This document shows, one piece after another, positions 9,360-17,585 of a stretch of DNA of 64,000 nucleotides. The DNA is from Hahella sp. HN01 (GTDB lineage: Bacteria > Pseudomonadota > Gammaproteobacteria > Pseudomonadales > Oleiphilaceae), in contig NZ_JAHMIN010000033.1 of NCBI RefSeq assembly GCF_018986435.1, forward strand, positions 1 through 64,000, given 5' to 3'. The notes under the pieces are model-generated. The model was not told the DNA's origin, ran no database searches, and worked only from the letters and a program-made list of their open reading frames with translations. Within the stretch, counting starts at the first letter, position 1; every line of letters starts with the position of its first letter. A program made the position numbers and the translations under genes.

Positions 9360-9719
9360 ATGTCATTAACCGCTTCAATAGCAGATCAAGCTGAGGCGCA
9401 TGAGCTTCAGGATCAGCCCGAGCTACCGCCGCCCGGTCTCGAACAGCTTCTCACGTCCGGCGCGACGATCAGTCATTACGTTCACCTTTGTCCCCTGTAT
9501 GTTTGGATGGCGCACGGCTCATACCGGTGCAAAACTCAGGGAAGCCACGCCTGCTATTGGGTCTACGCGGAATACCGCGATCGCCGCGGCGCCAGTCGTT
9601 ACGCCAGCTTCCGGTTTTCTTCCGCGCAACAGGCGCTGGATTTCGTACGCTTCAGACTGGCCGCTATTTCACTGCCGGGAATCAGCTCCGAACAAACCCA
9701 TCGCCGCCCGTTAGGTTAA
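9360..9719 (+). CDS. Hypothetical protein
   Basis: A 119-residue soluble protein, family not recognised. The central part (YVHLCPLYVWMAHGSYRC, then CYWVYAEYRDRRG) is rich in aromatics and Cys, and the C-terminal part (RFSSAQQALDFVRFRLA) resembles an amphipathic helix. A GTGGAG site lies about ten bases before the ATG. The codon pattern (GC-rich third positions) supports this frame over the overlapping ones, although two other frames are also open here. Single gene. Confidence 0.5.
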   Translation: MSLTASIADQAEAHELQDQPELPPPGLEQLLTSGATISHYVHLCPLYVWMAHGSYRCKTQGSHACYWVYAEYRDRRGASRYASFRFSSAQQALDFVRFRLAAISLPGISSEQTHRRPLG

Positions 9720-9889
9720 TCCGACGGGCGCCGCCTGATTTCCTGAACTTTCGCCGACCGCCGCCATCGCATTCCGAAATAATATTTAACAGTTGTTGCG
9801 GGAAATACCTGATAGTGTCGGCAATTTATCGAATATATGTGGACTATAATAGAAACAGTCACTTGCAGAGGCGGCCATAACAATAAGAC

Positions 9890-10993
9890 ATGACAGAGCG
9901 TAACCGCAAAACCAACTTCCATCTGTTAAGCGCAGTCCTCGACGAAGAAGCCAAAGTCGTTAGCGTCATTAAAGCGCTGGCTTATGCGGCGTCCTTCATG
10001 TCCTTCGTTATCGGCGTGAAGTCCTGGCTGTGGTCCCATACTGCGCACGCATCCGCGCTGTTCCTGTTTTGCGCGCTGATGCTGATGAACGTGATTTCCT
10101 ACAACCGCACTCTCAATCAGCAACTGTTCAAAACCCTGTTCTTGTGGCTGGTGGGTCTTTTATTCCTGTATCTCATCGCCGGCGGCGGCGAGAGCAATAC
10201 CGGCATTCTGTGGTTTTACGTGTTCCCGCCCTTCGTCTTTTATGTGGCGGGGCTGCGCACCGGCAGCTGGATGTTGATCATCATGGTGGCGCTGATCGCC
10301 ATTATCTTCCGTTTCCCGGAACTCCCCTGGGTGCGCACCGTCTACAATCTGGATTTCCAACTTCGCTTCGCCGCCACGGTTTCCTTCGTCTCCGTCTTCG
10401 CCTTTGTAATGGACCATTCCAGACGCAAGGCGCGCCAGGAGCTGATCAATATGGCGCGCCTTTATGAGAAAGCAGCCCGCACCGACGAGCTGACTCAGTT
10501 GCCGAACCGACGCGACATGCAGCAACAGCTTGAGAAAGAGTATTTCCGCTACAAACGTCACGGCAGCCACTTTTCGGTGATCCTGCTGGATATCGATCAC
10601 TTCAAGATGATCAATGACACATACGGCCACGACGCCGGCGACTTCGTACTGATGAAAATTTCAGAGTTATTGGTCAACGCCTGCCGCAAAATGGACATGG
10701 CGGCGCGCTGGGGTGGCGAGGAGTTCCTCATTCAATTGCCGGATACCTCATTGGTGCAGGCCCTGACTTTGGCGGAAAGGCTACGCAAGAGCATCGAGGC
10801 CAGTCCGCTGCAGTACAAAAACCAGGATATCAGCTACACCATCAGTTGCGGCGTCTGCTCCATCAGTCAGGCGAAGGATCTGGCCTCTCTATTAAAGCAG
10901 GCGGACGTCAATCTGTATCAGGCCAAAATCAAAGGCCGCAACATGGTGATTCCGTTAGTTGTGCAAAAAGCCAGCGAGGATGAGCCCGTCTAA
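9890..10993 (+). CDS. Membrane diguanylate cyclase (GGDEF)
   Basis: A 367-residue protein that should make c-di-GMP from two GTP. The N-terminal 175 residues hold about six membrane helices, followed by a short linker and a GGDEF domain. The active-site loop is GGEEF at 275-279, an accepted active form. The inhibitory I-site RxxD (RKMD, 266-269) sits exactly five residues before it, so product inhibition is expected. The substrate segment LDIDHFKMINDTYGHDAGD is intact. The ATG has only a weak ribosome site (AACAATAAGAC). It stands alone and converges with the EVE gene, six bases apart. Confidence 0.93.
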   Translation: MTERNRKTNFHLLSAVLDEEAKVVSVIKALAYAASFMSFVIGVKSWLWSHTAHASALFLFCALMLMNVISYNRTLNQQLFKTLFLWLVGLLFLYLIAGGGESNTGILWFYVFPPFVFYVAGLRTGSWMLIIMVALIAIIFRFPELPWVRTVYNLDFQLRFAATVSFVSVFAFVMDHSRRKARQELINMARLYEKAARTDELTQLPNRRDMQQQLEKEYFRYKRHGSHFSVILLDIDHFKMINDTYGHDAGDFVLMKISELLVNACRKMDMAARWGGEEFLIQLPDTSLVQALTLAERLRKSIEASPLQYKNQDISYTISCGVCSISQAKDLASLLKQADVNLYQAKIKGRNMVIPLVVQKASEDEPV

Positions 10994-10998
10994 GCCCG

Positions 10999-11457
10999 TC
11001 AAGTCATCGCCATAATCGCGTCCCACTCATGGGATTCTACCGGCATCACGGAAAGCCGGCTGCGTTTGACCAGCGCCATATCCTGAAGCGCCGGATTCAG
11101 CTTAATCTCTCCCAGCGGAACGACCTTTTTCAATTTGCGCACGAATTTCACTGAGACGCACCACCAGCGGGGGTTCTCCTCCGTGGACTTGGGGTCGTAA
11201 TACGGCGACTCCGGATCAAAAGAGGACGGGTCCGGGTAGGCTTCCCGGCAGACTTCCGCGATACCCGCCACGCCCGGTTCGGGGCAACTGCTGTGATAGA
11301 TGAACACCTGATCTCCCACTTTCATATCGTCGCGCATAAAATTACGCGCCTGATAATTCCGCACGCCATCCCAGCCGGACACGCCTTCCGGCGAGTTCGC
11401 CAGATCATCGATGCTAAATGCGTCAGGTTCAGTTTTCATCAGCCAGTACGCCATAGG
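10999..11457 (-). CDS. EVE domain protein
   Basis: A 152-residue protein made of one EVE domain, a PUA-like fold known to bind modified bases in DNA or RNA. Hallmarks are MAYWLMKTEPDAFSIDDLA at the start, GWDGVRNYQARNFMR near 28-42 and GDQVFIYHSS near 48-57. The ATG at 11457 has AGGAGG about seven bases upstream; a longer frame back to 11535 adds no conserved sequence. Its role in this organism is unknown; it is a single gene. Confidence 0.9.
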   Translation of the reverse strand, partial: PMAYWLMKTEPDAFSIDDLANSPEGVSGWDGVRNYQARNFMRDDMKVGDQVFIYHSSCPEPGVAGIAEVCREAYPDPSSFDPESPYYDPKSTEENPRWWCVSVKFVRKLKKVVPLGEIKLNPALQDMALVKRSRLSVMPVESHEWDAIMAMT

Positions 11458-11642
11458 TTTGTCCTCCTGTTGAGATGCGGGATGGCGGGGTCTAAACAAT
11501 AAATGCAAAGCCGGGAAAATTCTAATGCGGCGCACTCCGATAACAAATCCTGGCGGAGACGCTTAAAATTCCTGGCGCGGATGCTTACAATACCCGACTG
11601 AATTAATCGGACATTGAATCGTCCCAGTAACCGGGAAAGAGT

Positions 11643-12092
11643 ATGAAAAAGATTGTTATCTGCGTCGGCACGGTGTACGGCGCCGCGCTGGAAACCGCCG
11701 AAGCGGTGCAAAAGGCGCTGAATGAGGAAGGATATGAAGCCCGGGTGGCGCAAAATCCCACTCTGGAAGACATCACGGAAACAGACTCCGCCGCGCTGAT
11801 CTGCACCTCCACCACCGGCAGCGGCGACCTGCCCGACAACATCGCGCCTTTATATACGGCGCTGACCACGCAATTCCCCAATATCGTCGGCAAGCCCTTT
11901 GGCGTTATTACCCTGGGCGACAGCTCTTATTTCGACAGTTATTGCGGCGCAGGCGAGCTGATGGAGCACGCCATGACCGAGCTGGCGGCGGTGAAAGTGG
12001 GAGACGGTCTCAAGATCGACGCGATGGAAACCGCCGATCCCGCCGCAGAAGCCGTCGCCTGGGCGCAAACCTGGGCGCAGCAATTGGCCTAA
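11643..12092 (+). CDS. Flavodoxin, MioC-like
   Basis: A 149-residue FMN-binding electron carrier. The phosphate loop is GTVYGAALETAE at about 9-20, followed by the FMN-stacking segments STTGSGDLPDN (near 57-67) and LGDSSYFDSYCGAG (near 91-104). Size and lack of a long insertion fit a short-chain flavodoxin such as MioC. A partner reductase is not adjacent. ATG at 11643; GGGAAAGAGT lies before it. Confidence 0.9.
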   Translation: MKKIVICVGTVYGAALETAEAVQKALNEEGYEARVAQNPTLEDITETDSAALICTSTTGSGDLPDNIAPLYTALTTQFPNIVGKPFGVITLGDSSYFDSYCGAGELMEHAMTELAAVKVGDGLKIDAMETADPAAEAVAWAQTWAQQLA

Positions 12093-12131
12093 CCGCTCTC
12101 GTCGTCACGCCTGTCTACGACTACTTTCAAC

Positions 12132-12165
12132 AGGCCATTGATTCGCAATGGCCTTCCCTTTCTCT
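12132..12165 (+). terminator. Probable terminator after the flavodoxin gene
   Basis: AGGCCATTG and CAATGGCCT form a nine-base-pair stem with loop ATTCG, followed by a pyrimidine run TCCCTTTCTCTCTC with few consecutive Ts. It lies 40 bases after the stop codon. Confidence 0.5.
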
Positions 12166-12292
12166 CTCCGATGAACGCCCCAGGTTGGCGTGATCGCCCA
12201 TCCCTACCTAATCTTAAGTTGTATACGCCGCCTTCGCTTCTCCCCATTACCGCCTTGATGGGGCGACGCTAATTGCTGAATTCAAAAGAACA

Positions 12293-14908
12293 ATGCCAAA
12301 TATCAAAGCGTTCCTGTTCCTATGTCTGCTCGCGCTAAGCGCCCACTGCCTGGGGGAAGCAGCGCCGCGCAACTATGTCAGCGCGGAGGATAAGGCGATA
12401 CCGGTTGTCGACTACTGGCGGGACGTTACCGGGGAAGAAAGCCTGGAGGAACTGCTCAGCCACGCCGACCACTCTTGGGAGACCATCGCCGCCAACCACG
12501 CCAATTTCGGCTATACCAAAGACAGCTTCTGGTTCCGTTTCACCCTGGCCAACGCCACCGATAAGCCGAAACGTCGTCTGCTCGTAGTCCGAGCGCCTCA
12601 TCTGGATGATGTTGTCTTTGTCGAGCTGATCAATGGCGAGGTCGTCCGGCGCAGCCAGACCGGCGAATACTACCCGTTCAGTCAACGGGAGACCCTGCAT
12701 CCTCTTTATATCTACCCCGTGGAGCTGGAGCCCGGCGAAGCTCATGAATTTATGTTCCGCATTCAAAGCGAGGGCTCCCTGAGTCTGCCTCTGGAAATAT
12801 GGAAGGAAGACGCGTTCTACCTGCGCAATGATCGGGAGGCCCTCACTCACGGACTTTATTACGGCTTCCTGCTCTTCGTCGTCACCTTCAACCTGTTTAT
12901 TTTTCTGGCGCTCAGAGAGCCCATGTATCTGTTCTACGTCATCTTTACCCTGATGATTCTACTGGTGCAGGCGACGTTGCAAGGCCGCACCTTCCAGTTC
13001 CTCTGGCCCACCGTACCGCAGCTGCAGAACTTCACTATCCTGGTATCCGTGCCGCTAATCGCGCTGTCGGCGGCGGAGTTTTCCCGGCGTTTCCTGAAAC
13101 TACCCGTCAAAGCCCCGCGCCTGAATTACCTGTTGATCGGCGTCAGCATCGCCGGAGCGGCTTCAATCGTCGGCGTATTCGCCGCGCCGCCGCACCTGTC
13201 AAAAGGCGTGTCCACCGCGTTAGTGCTGGTGACCGACCTGATACTTGTCATTATCGGCCCCTATCTCTGGTGGAAAGGCGTGCGCTCCGCTCGCCTGTTT
13301 ACCTGCGCCTGGCTGATGCTGGAGTTGGGCGCCAGTTTGACCCTGTTACTGGTTCTGGGGGTCGTTCCCCATAACCTGCTGACCGCCTACGGTTTCGAAA
13401 TCGGCTCCGCCGCGGAAGCCGTGCTGCTGTCGGTCGCCATTGTAGAGCGCATCTATGTTGAACGGAACGAGCGCCTCAAAGCCCAGGAGCAAATCATCGA
13501 AGAGCAGCAGGAACTGCAATTGCTCGAACAACGTCGTTTATATGAGGCTACCCACAGCCATGTCACCGAGCTGCCCAGCCGCGCCTACCTGGAGCGCTTC
13601 ATCACCGATCGCATCAGCGCCAGGCCCGGCGGTGCCTTTATGGCCTGCCTGATCAGCCTGCAGCGCTACCGTGACATAGACCGCACCCTGGGCAATGAAA
13701 ACGCGCGCCAGCTGATGTATCAGATCGCTCATCAGCTCAATGAGTTCGTCGAAACGCTGGATGGCGTCATCCCTATTGAGCAGTCCGTACAGGGGCCGCT
13801 CTACGTGGCGTCCCTGGACGAAATCACCCTGGCGATGCTGCTGGAGCGGCGTCGCGACAGCGAAGACGACCAGGAAGTGCTGGCTCTGTCGAAGTTTCTG
13901 GGGCAACGCATCCAGTTCGGCTACCTTTCTCTCGATCTAGATCCACGCTTTGGCCTGGCGGCCTACCCCCATCACACGGACAGCGCCGAAGGCCTGTTGC
14001 GACTGGCGCGCATCGCCTTGGACGCCACCCATCACAGCAAGGGCTGCGCTGCGGTTTACCAGTCCCAGTACAACCCTTACAGCGAGCGGCGCCTCACCCT
14101 GCTGGCGGAGTTGGACAAAGCCATCGACGCCAATAAGCTCAGTCTGCATTTCCAACCGCAATTGGACATTGAGGCCGATGTCATTACCGGGTTTGAGGCG
14201 TTGATCCGCTGGACTCATGACGACTTCGGCCAGGTGTTCCCGGATGAGTTCATCCCCTTGGCGGAGCAGGCCGGACATATCACCAAACTCACACTCTGGG
14301 TGATCAAACAGGCTCTGGGCCATCTACAGGAGTTAAGCGAAGCCGGCTATGAGGACATCGGTATTGCGGTAAATATTTCCATGGTGGATCTGGAGAACAA
14401 CAGCTTTATCGAGAAGGTGCAACGATTACTGGCTGGCGCCAGCGTTCCCCCGGCGCGACTGACGCTTGAACTCACAGAGACCGCACTCATGCGCGATCCC
14501 GAGGGGGCGCTATCGGCGCTGCAGGCCCTCAGAGCGGCAGGCGTATTGATTGCGCTGGACGACTTCGGCGTGGGTTACTCCTCTCTCTCCTATATCAAAA
14601 AGCTGCCCCTGCATAAGGTGAAAATTGACCGCTCCCTGGTCAGCGATCTCGCCAGCGCGCCGGACGCCGGCGTCGTGGCGCGCACCGCCATCGATATGTC
14701 CCATGGACTGGGCTACGAGGCGATTGCGGAAGGCGTGGAGGATGTCGAATCGCTCAATCTGCTGCGATCCATGGATTGCCGTTACATTCAGGGATACTGG
14801 CTGGCCCGGCCGATGCCCTGGGAGTTCGCCATCGAGTGGCTGCGCACTTACGCCGCCCATGCTCAAGAGCGGGCGGCGGAGCGGGATATGCGCGCCAAGT
14901 CCGGCTGA
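12293..14908 (+). CDS. 7TMR-DISM receptor with degenerate GGDEF and intact EAL domain
   Basis: An 871-residue membrane protein predicted to hydrolyse c-di-GMP. It has a signal peptide (cleavage near 23), a periplasmic 7TMR-DISMED2-like domain (about 30-165), seven membrane helices (about 185-385), a coiled coil (ERNERLKAQEQIIEEQQE), a GGDEF domain without its motif (ASLDEIT replaces it) and an EAL domain. EAL catalytic residues are in place: E635 of EALIRW, NISMVD, LTLELTETAL, D756-D757 of LDDFGVGYSS, KID and EGVED. So it is a likely phosphodiesterase, with the GGDEF part perhaps sensing GTP. The periplasmic domain probably binds a carbohydrate-like ligand. Single gene converging on the MBL gene. 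Confidence 0.9.
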   Translation: MPNIKAFLFLCLLALSAHCLGEAAPRNYVSAEDKAIPVVDYWRDVTGEESLEELLSHADHSWETIAANHANFGYTKDSFWFRFTLANATDKPKRRLLVVRAPHLDDVVFVELINGEVVRRSQTGEYYPFSQRETLHPLYIYPVELEPGEAHEFMFRIQSEGSLSLPLEIWKEDAFYLRNDREALTHGLYYGFLLFVVTFNLFIFLALREPMYLFYVIFTLMILLVQATLQGRTFQFLWPTVPQLQNFTILVSVPLIALSAAEFSRRFLKLPVKAPRLNYLLIGVSIAGAASIVGVFAAPPHLSKGVSTALVLVTDLILVIIGPYLWWKGVRSARLFTCAWLMLELGASLTLLLVLGVVPHNLLTAYGFEIGSAAEAVLLSVAIVERIYVERNERLKAQEQIIEEQQELQLLEQRRLYEATHSHVTELPSRAYLERFITDRISARPGGAFMACLISLQRYRDIDRTLGNENARQLMYQIAHQLNEFVETLDGVIPIEQSVQGPLYVASLDEITLAMLLERRRDSEDDQEVLALSKFLGQRIQFGYLSLDLDPRFGLAAYPHHTDSAEGLLRLARIALDATHHSKGCAAVYQSQYNPYSERRLTLLAELDKAIDANKLSLHFQPQLDIEADVITGFEALIRWTHDDFGQVFPDEFIPLAEQAGHITKLTLWVIKQALGHLQELSEAGYEDIGIAVNISMVDLENNSFIEKVQRLLAGASVPPARLTLELTETALMRDPEGALSALQALRAAGVLIALDDFGVGYSSLSYIKKLPLHKVKIDRSLVSDLASAPDAGVVARTAIDMSHGLGYEAIAEGVEDVESLNLLRSMDCRYIQGYWLARPMPWEFAIEWLRTYAAHAQERAAERDMRAKSG

Positions 14909-14913
14909 GGCGG

Positions 14914-15912
14914 TTACAGCGCGGATATTGCGCGGGTTTCGCCGATTTTCATAACTCGTCTCTGCGGCCCAGAGCCAGGAGCCATAAAACGGTCTCGCGG
15001 CTCCCAGAACGGCTCAGTGGTCAGTCGCACCGTGCCCCAATGCATTCCCACCAGTCGCGCCGCCTTCAGGTCCTTGCCCATTGAAACCGCTTCTTCCGGG
15101 CTGGCGTGCACCCCCGCGAAAACTTCCCGCGGCGCATAAGCGCCGATAGGCACTAGGACGATATCATAAGGGCCGGTTAACTCGCCAATGCGCTTAAACT
15201 CATCGCCATATCCGGTATCGCCGGCGAAGAAACATTTAACCCCCCCACCTTCTATCGCAAAGCTCGCCCATAATGTCTGGTCCGCATCCCAGAGGGAGCG
15301 CCCGGAAAAGTGGTAAGCCGGCAACGCGGTATACAGCACCCCGTGAATACGGCAGCTCTGATACCAGTCCAACTCGACAACCTTGCGGTACCCAAGGCGG
15401 ATAAAATCCGGGCGCAGCCCCAAGGTTGTCACAACCTGCACATTTTCCTTGTTCTTCACCCGCGCCAGCGTCGGCGCGTCAAAATGGTCATAGTGATTGT
15501 GGGACATGACGATGACGTCGACATCCAGATCTTCAATCTGCAGCGGCGACGCCACCAGACGCTTGGGGCCGCTGAACTGCAAAGGCGAAGCCCGCTCTCC
15601 CAGGAACGGGTCCGTCAGTATTCTCTGATCCCCCAGACGCAGATAAAAGCAGGACTGCCCCAGCCAAGTCAGACTTTGCTCCGCCTGCGCCGCCGCTAAC
15701 TCCGCCATCGCCGCATCACGATGCAGACAATGATCGTGAGTGGCGCGCACCGGGTCATTGCCATGACGGAACAGCTCCCACAGGACTTTCGCCATCTCCG
15801 AGGAATGCCGGCCATCATGATGCCCTCCTGGCGGAGACCGGAAGCGACCGCCTACATGGTGGGGGCGATTGCGGTATGCGTGGGGAACATCCAGGTCCAG
15901 TATTTTGGTCAT
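14914..15912 (-). CDS. MBL-fold metallo-hydrolase, NAPE-PLD-like
   Basis: A 332-residue metallo-beta-lactamase-fold hydrolase. The zinc motif is SHNHYDHFD (HxHxDH), the next ligand lies in FFAGDTGYGDEF and a further His in GMHWGTVRL. The opening (NRPHHVGGRFRSPPG) and the whole layout match the proteobacterial family related to N-acyl-phosphatidylethanolamine phospholipase D and RomA/UlaG-type proteins; the substrate is unproven. The frame extends to 16002, but the ATG at 15912 (MTKILDLDVPHAYRN) fits the family start and avoids overlap with tesB. Confidence 0.85.
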   Translation of the reverse strand: MTKILDLDVPHAYRNRPHHVGGRFRSPPGGHHDGRHSSEMAKVLWELFRHGNDPVRATHDHCLHRDAAMAELAAAQAEQSLTWLGQSCFYLRLGDQRILTDPFLGERASPLQFSGPKRLVASPLQIEDLDVDVIVMSHNHYDHFDAPTLARVKNKENVQVVTTLGLRPDFIRLGYRKVVELDWYQSCRIHGVLYTALPAYHFSGRSLWDADQTLWASFAIEGGGVKCFFAGDTGYGDEFKRIGELTGPYDIVLVPIGAYAPREVFAGVHASPEEAVSMGKDLKAARLVGMHWGTVRLTTEPFWEPRDRFMAPGSGPQRRVMKIGETRAISAL

Positions 15913-15998
15913 GCGCCAGTCTCTCGGTGATAATAGAAATCTCCACCTCCGAACTATCCAGAGGCGTTTAATGTTACGAATAAAGCATGCTCTGAGGC

Positions 15999-16862
15999 TC
16001 AATCCGTGCGTCGACGAATCAGCGCCTCCTGGGCAGTGGAGGCCACCAGCCGACCAGAACGGTCATAAATCAGGCCGCGATTAAAACCGCGTCCATGGGA
16101 GGCGCTGGGACTGTCCATCGCGTACAGCAACCAGTCATCCACGCGAAAGTCGCGATGAAACCAGACCGCGTGATCCAGACTCGCCACCTGCATGCCGCGT
16201 TGGAAAAAAGAGACCCCGTGAGGGTGCAGGCTGGTTCCCAACAGACCGAAATCCGATGCATACGCCAATACGCAGTGATGCCAACGCACGCCCTCAGGCA
16301 TGTCGCGCACCGCACGAAACCAGTTGTACTTTTTCGGCTCCTGCTTCTCGGGATTCAGAGGATTAACCTGATTCAACGGACGAATCTCAATCGGGCGCTC
16401 ACGGGTCAGCTGTTCACGACGACTCTCAGGAATCAGATCCTTGAAGCGACGACGCATCTCCAACTCCGATACGATGCCCTCCGGCCCTGTTACGTCAACC
16501 ATCGGCTCCTGATGCTCAAACCCCTGTTCAGGCGTCTGGAACGAAACCATGAGAGTAAGTATTTCCTTACCATGCTGGCGGGCGGCGACGCGCCTGGCGC
16601 TGAACGAGCGGCCGTCACGAATCGGCGTCACCTCATAAATAATGTCATGGTCAGGGTCGCCAGCGCGCAAAAAATAGGCATGCAGGCTATGGGCGACCCG
16701 CGTCTCATCCACCGTGCGGTAGGCCGCCATCAACGCCTGACCGACAACCTGACCGCCAAATACGTTTTTAAATCCCAGGTCTTCGCTTGAGCCCTGAAAC
16801 AGGCAATCATCAAGCGCGTGCAGCTGCAACAAATCCAACAGTTTCTGGACTACATCGTTCAT
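15999..16862 (-). CDS. tesB: Acyl-CoA thioesterase II
   Basis: A 287-residue double-hotdog thioesterase that hydrolyses medium to long acyl-CoA in the cytosol. Length equals typical TesB. N-terminal hotdog hallmarks are NVFGGQVVGQALMAA near 28-42; the second repeat has YASDFGLLGTSLHPHG and SLDHAVWFHRDFRVDDW, including the catalytic Asp region, and the end has GRGFNRGLIYDRSGRLVAS with the catalytic Gln/Thr neighbourhood. The ATG at 16862 has AGGAAAG upstream; the longer frame to 16958 is not conserved. It may share a transcript with the MBL gene downstream, 86 bases away. Confidence 0.92.
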   Translation of the reverse strand: MNDVVQKLLDLLQLHALDDCLFQGSSEDLGFKNVFGGQVVGQALMAAYRTVDETRVAHSLHAYFLRAGDPDHDIIYEVTPIRDGRSFSARRVAARQHGKEILTLMVSFQTPEQGFEHQEPMVDVTGPEGIVSELEMRRRFKDLIPESRREQLTRERPIEIRPLNQVNPLNPEKQEPKKYNWFRAVRDMPEGVRWHHCVLAYASDFGLLGTSLHPHGVSFFQRGMQVASLDHAVWFHRDFRVDDWLLYAMDSPSASHGRGFNRGLIYDRSGRLVASTAQEALIRRRTD

Positions 16863-17010
16863 CTTGCTTTCCTGTTTGAGTAGGTCATAAAACTTTAACT
16901 GACCGCCGGCCAGCAGTAAATCAACCCGCTTTTCGGGACGGCTTGCGTCGAATTTCAAATGCTCCTAACCTAAAGCAGGTCGCCTTAGCGATAAGCGCCC
17001 CGTCCTTTTA

Positions 17011-17037
17011 TTGACTTGGAAGACGTCTAAGTATAAA
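17011..17037 (+). promoter_or_regulatory. Candidate sigma-70 promoter for the CWC gene
   Basis: TTGACT (17011-17016) and TATAAA (17032-17037) are near-consensus -35 and -10 elements with a 15-base spacer, shorter than usual. They lie about 60 bases before the start codon of the cysteine-rich gene. Confidence 0.4.
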
Positions 17038-17040
17038 AAG

Positions 17041-17061
17041 CAGCCCGCAGCTATCGGGCTG
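17041..17061. other. Stem-loop in the leader of the CWC gene
   Basis: CAGCCCG and CGGGCTG pair over a seven-base loop, right after the candidate -10 element. On the minus strand it is followed by CTTTTTATAC, so it could instead end a minus transcript before tesB. Confidence 0.4.
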
Positions 17062-17099
17062 GCTAACGATCAATACTACAGCTTCCGGAGACCGGCAAA

Positions 17100-17336
17100 A
17101 TGAAAAACGCCGTCAACATCGCCTTTCCCGACCCCGCTTATTCGCACGCCTGTCCGGGCTGCGGTCGTCCAGCTCAATGCGATCTGGAGAAAGGCAAATC
17201 CACATGCTGGTGCTTCTCCCTCCCGCCTTCGGGACTGACCTCCGAGTTATTCACGGAAGGCGCGAAGTGTTACTGCAGAAGCTGTCTGAACGAGCGCCTG
17301 AAAGCCAAACAAAGTGAGACGGACGCGGCTGACTGA
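17100..17336 (+). CDS. Cysteine-rich CWC family protein
   Basis: A 78-residue protein with metal-binding cysteines: C18, C21 (CPGCG), C27, the CWC triplet C36/C38, and C57, C59, C62 (CYCRSCL). The pattern is that of the small CWC family, probably a zinc-binding protein of unknown role. ATG preceded by a GGAGACCGG site. Single gene, divergent from tesB, with the shared upstream region holding a candidate promoter and hairpin. Confidence 0.85.
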   Translation: MKNAVNIAFPDPAYSHACPGCGRPAQCDLEKGKSTCWCFSLPPSGLTSELFTEGAKCYCRSCLNERLKAKQSETDAAD

Positions 17337-17585
17337 GCATCATTGAAAAGCGCTAGCGCCGACTTCAACTGCAAGGGGCGAGTCTGTCGCCGCCGTGAAC
17401 CGTCGATGATTCTGAATATAATGATAATCCAGGTTTGGTAAACTTTGGCCCGGCGTCATTTTGAGCTAGTATGCCAGCCAAATAACGTACAACAGAACGA
17501 CATAAGAAAAGTTCAACTGGGGAAGACAGATAGACTCTGCATTCGGCTTTGTCGCCGCCTCAAATCAAACACGGACTACCGAATA

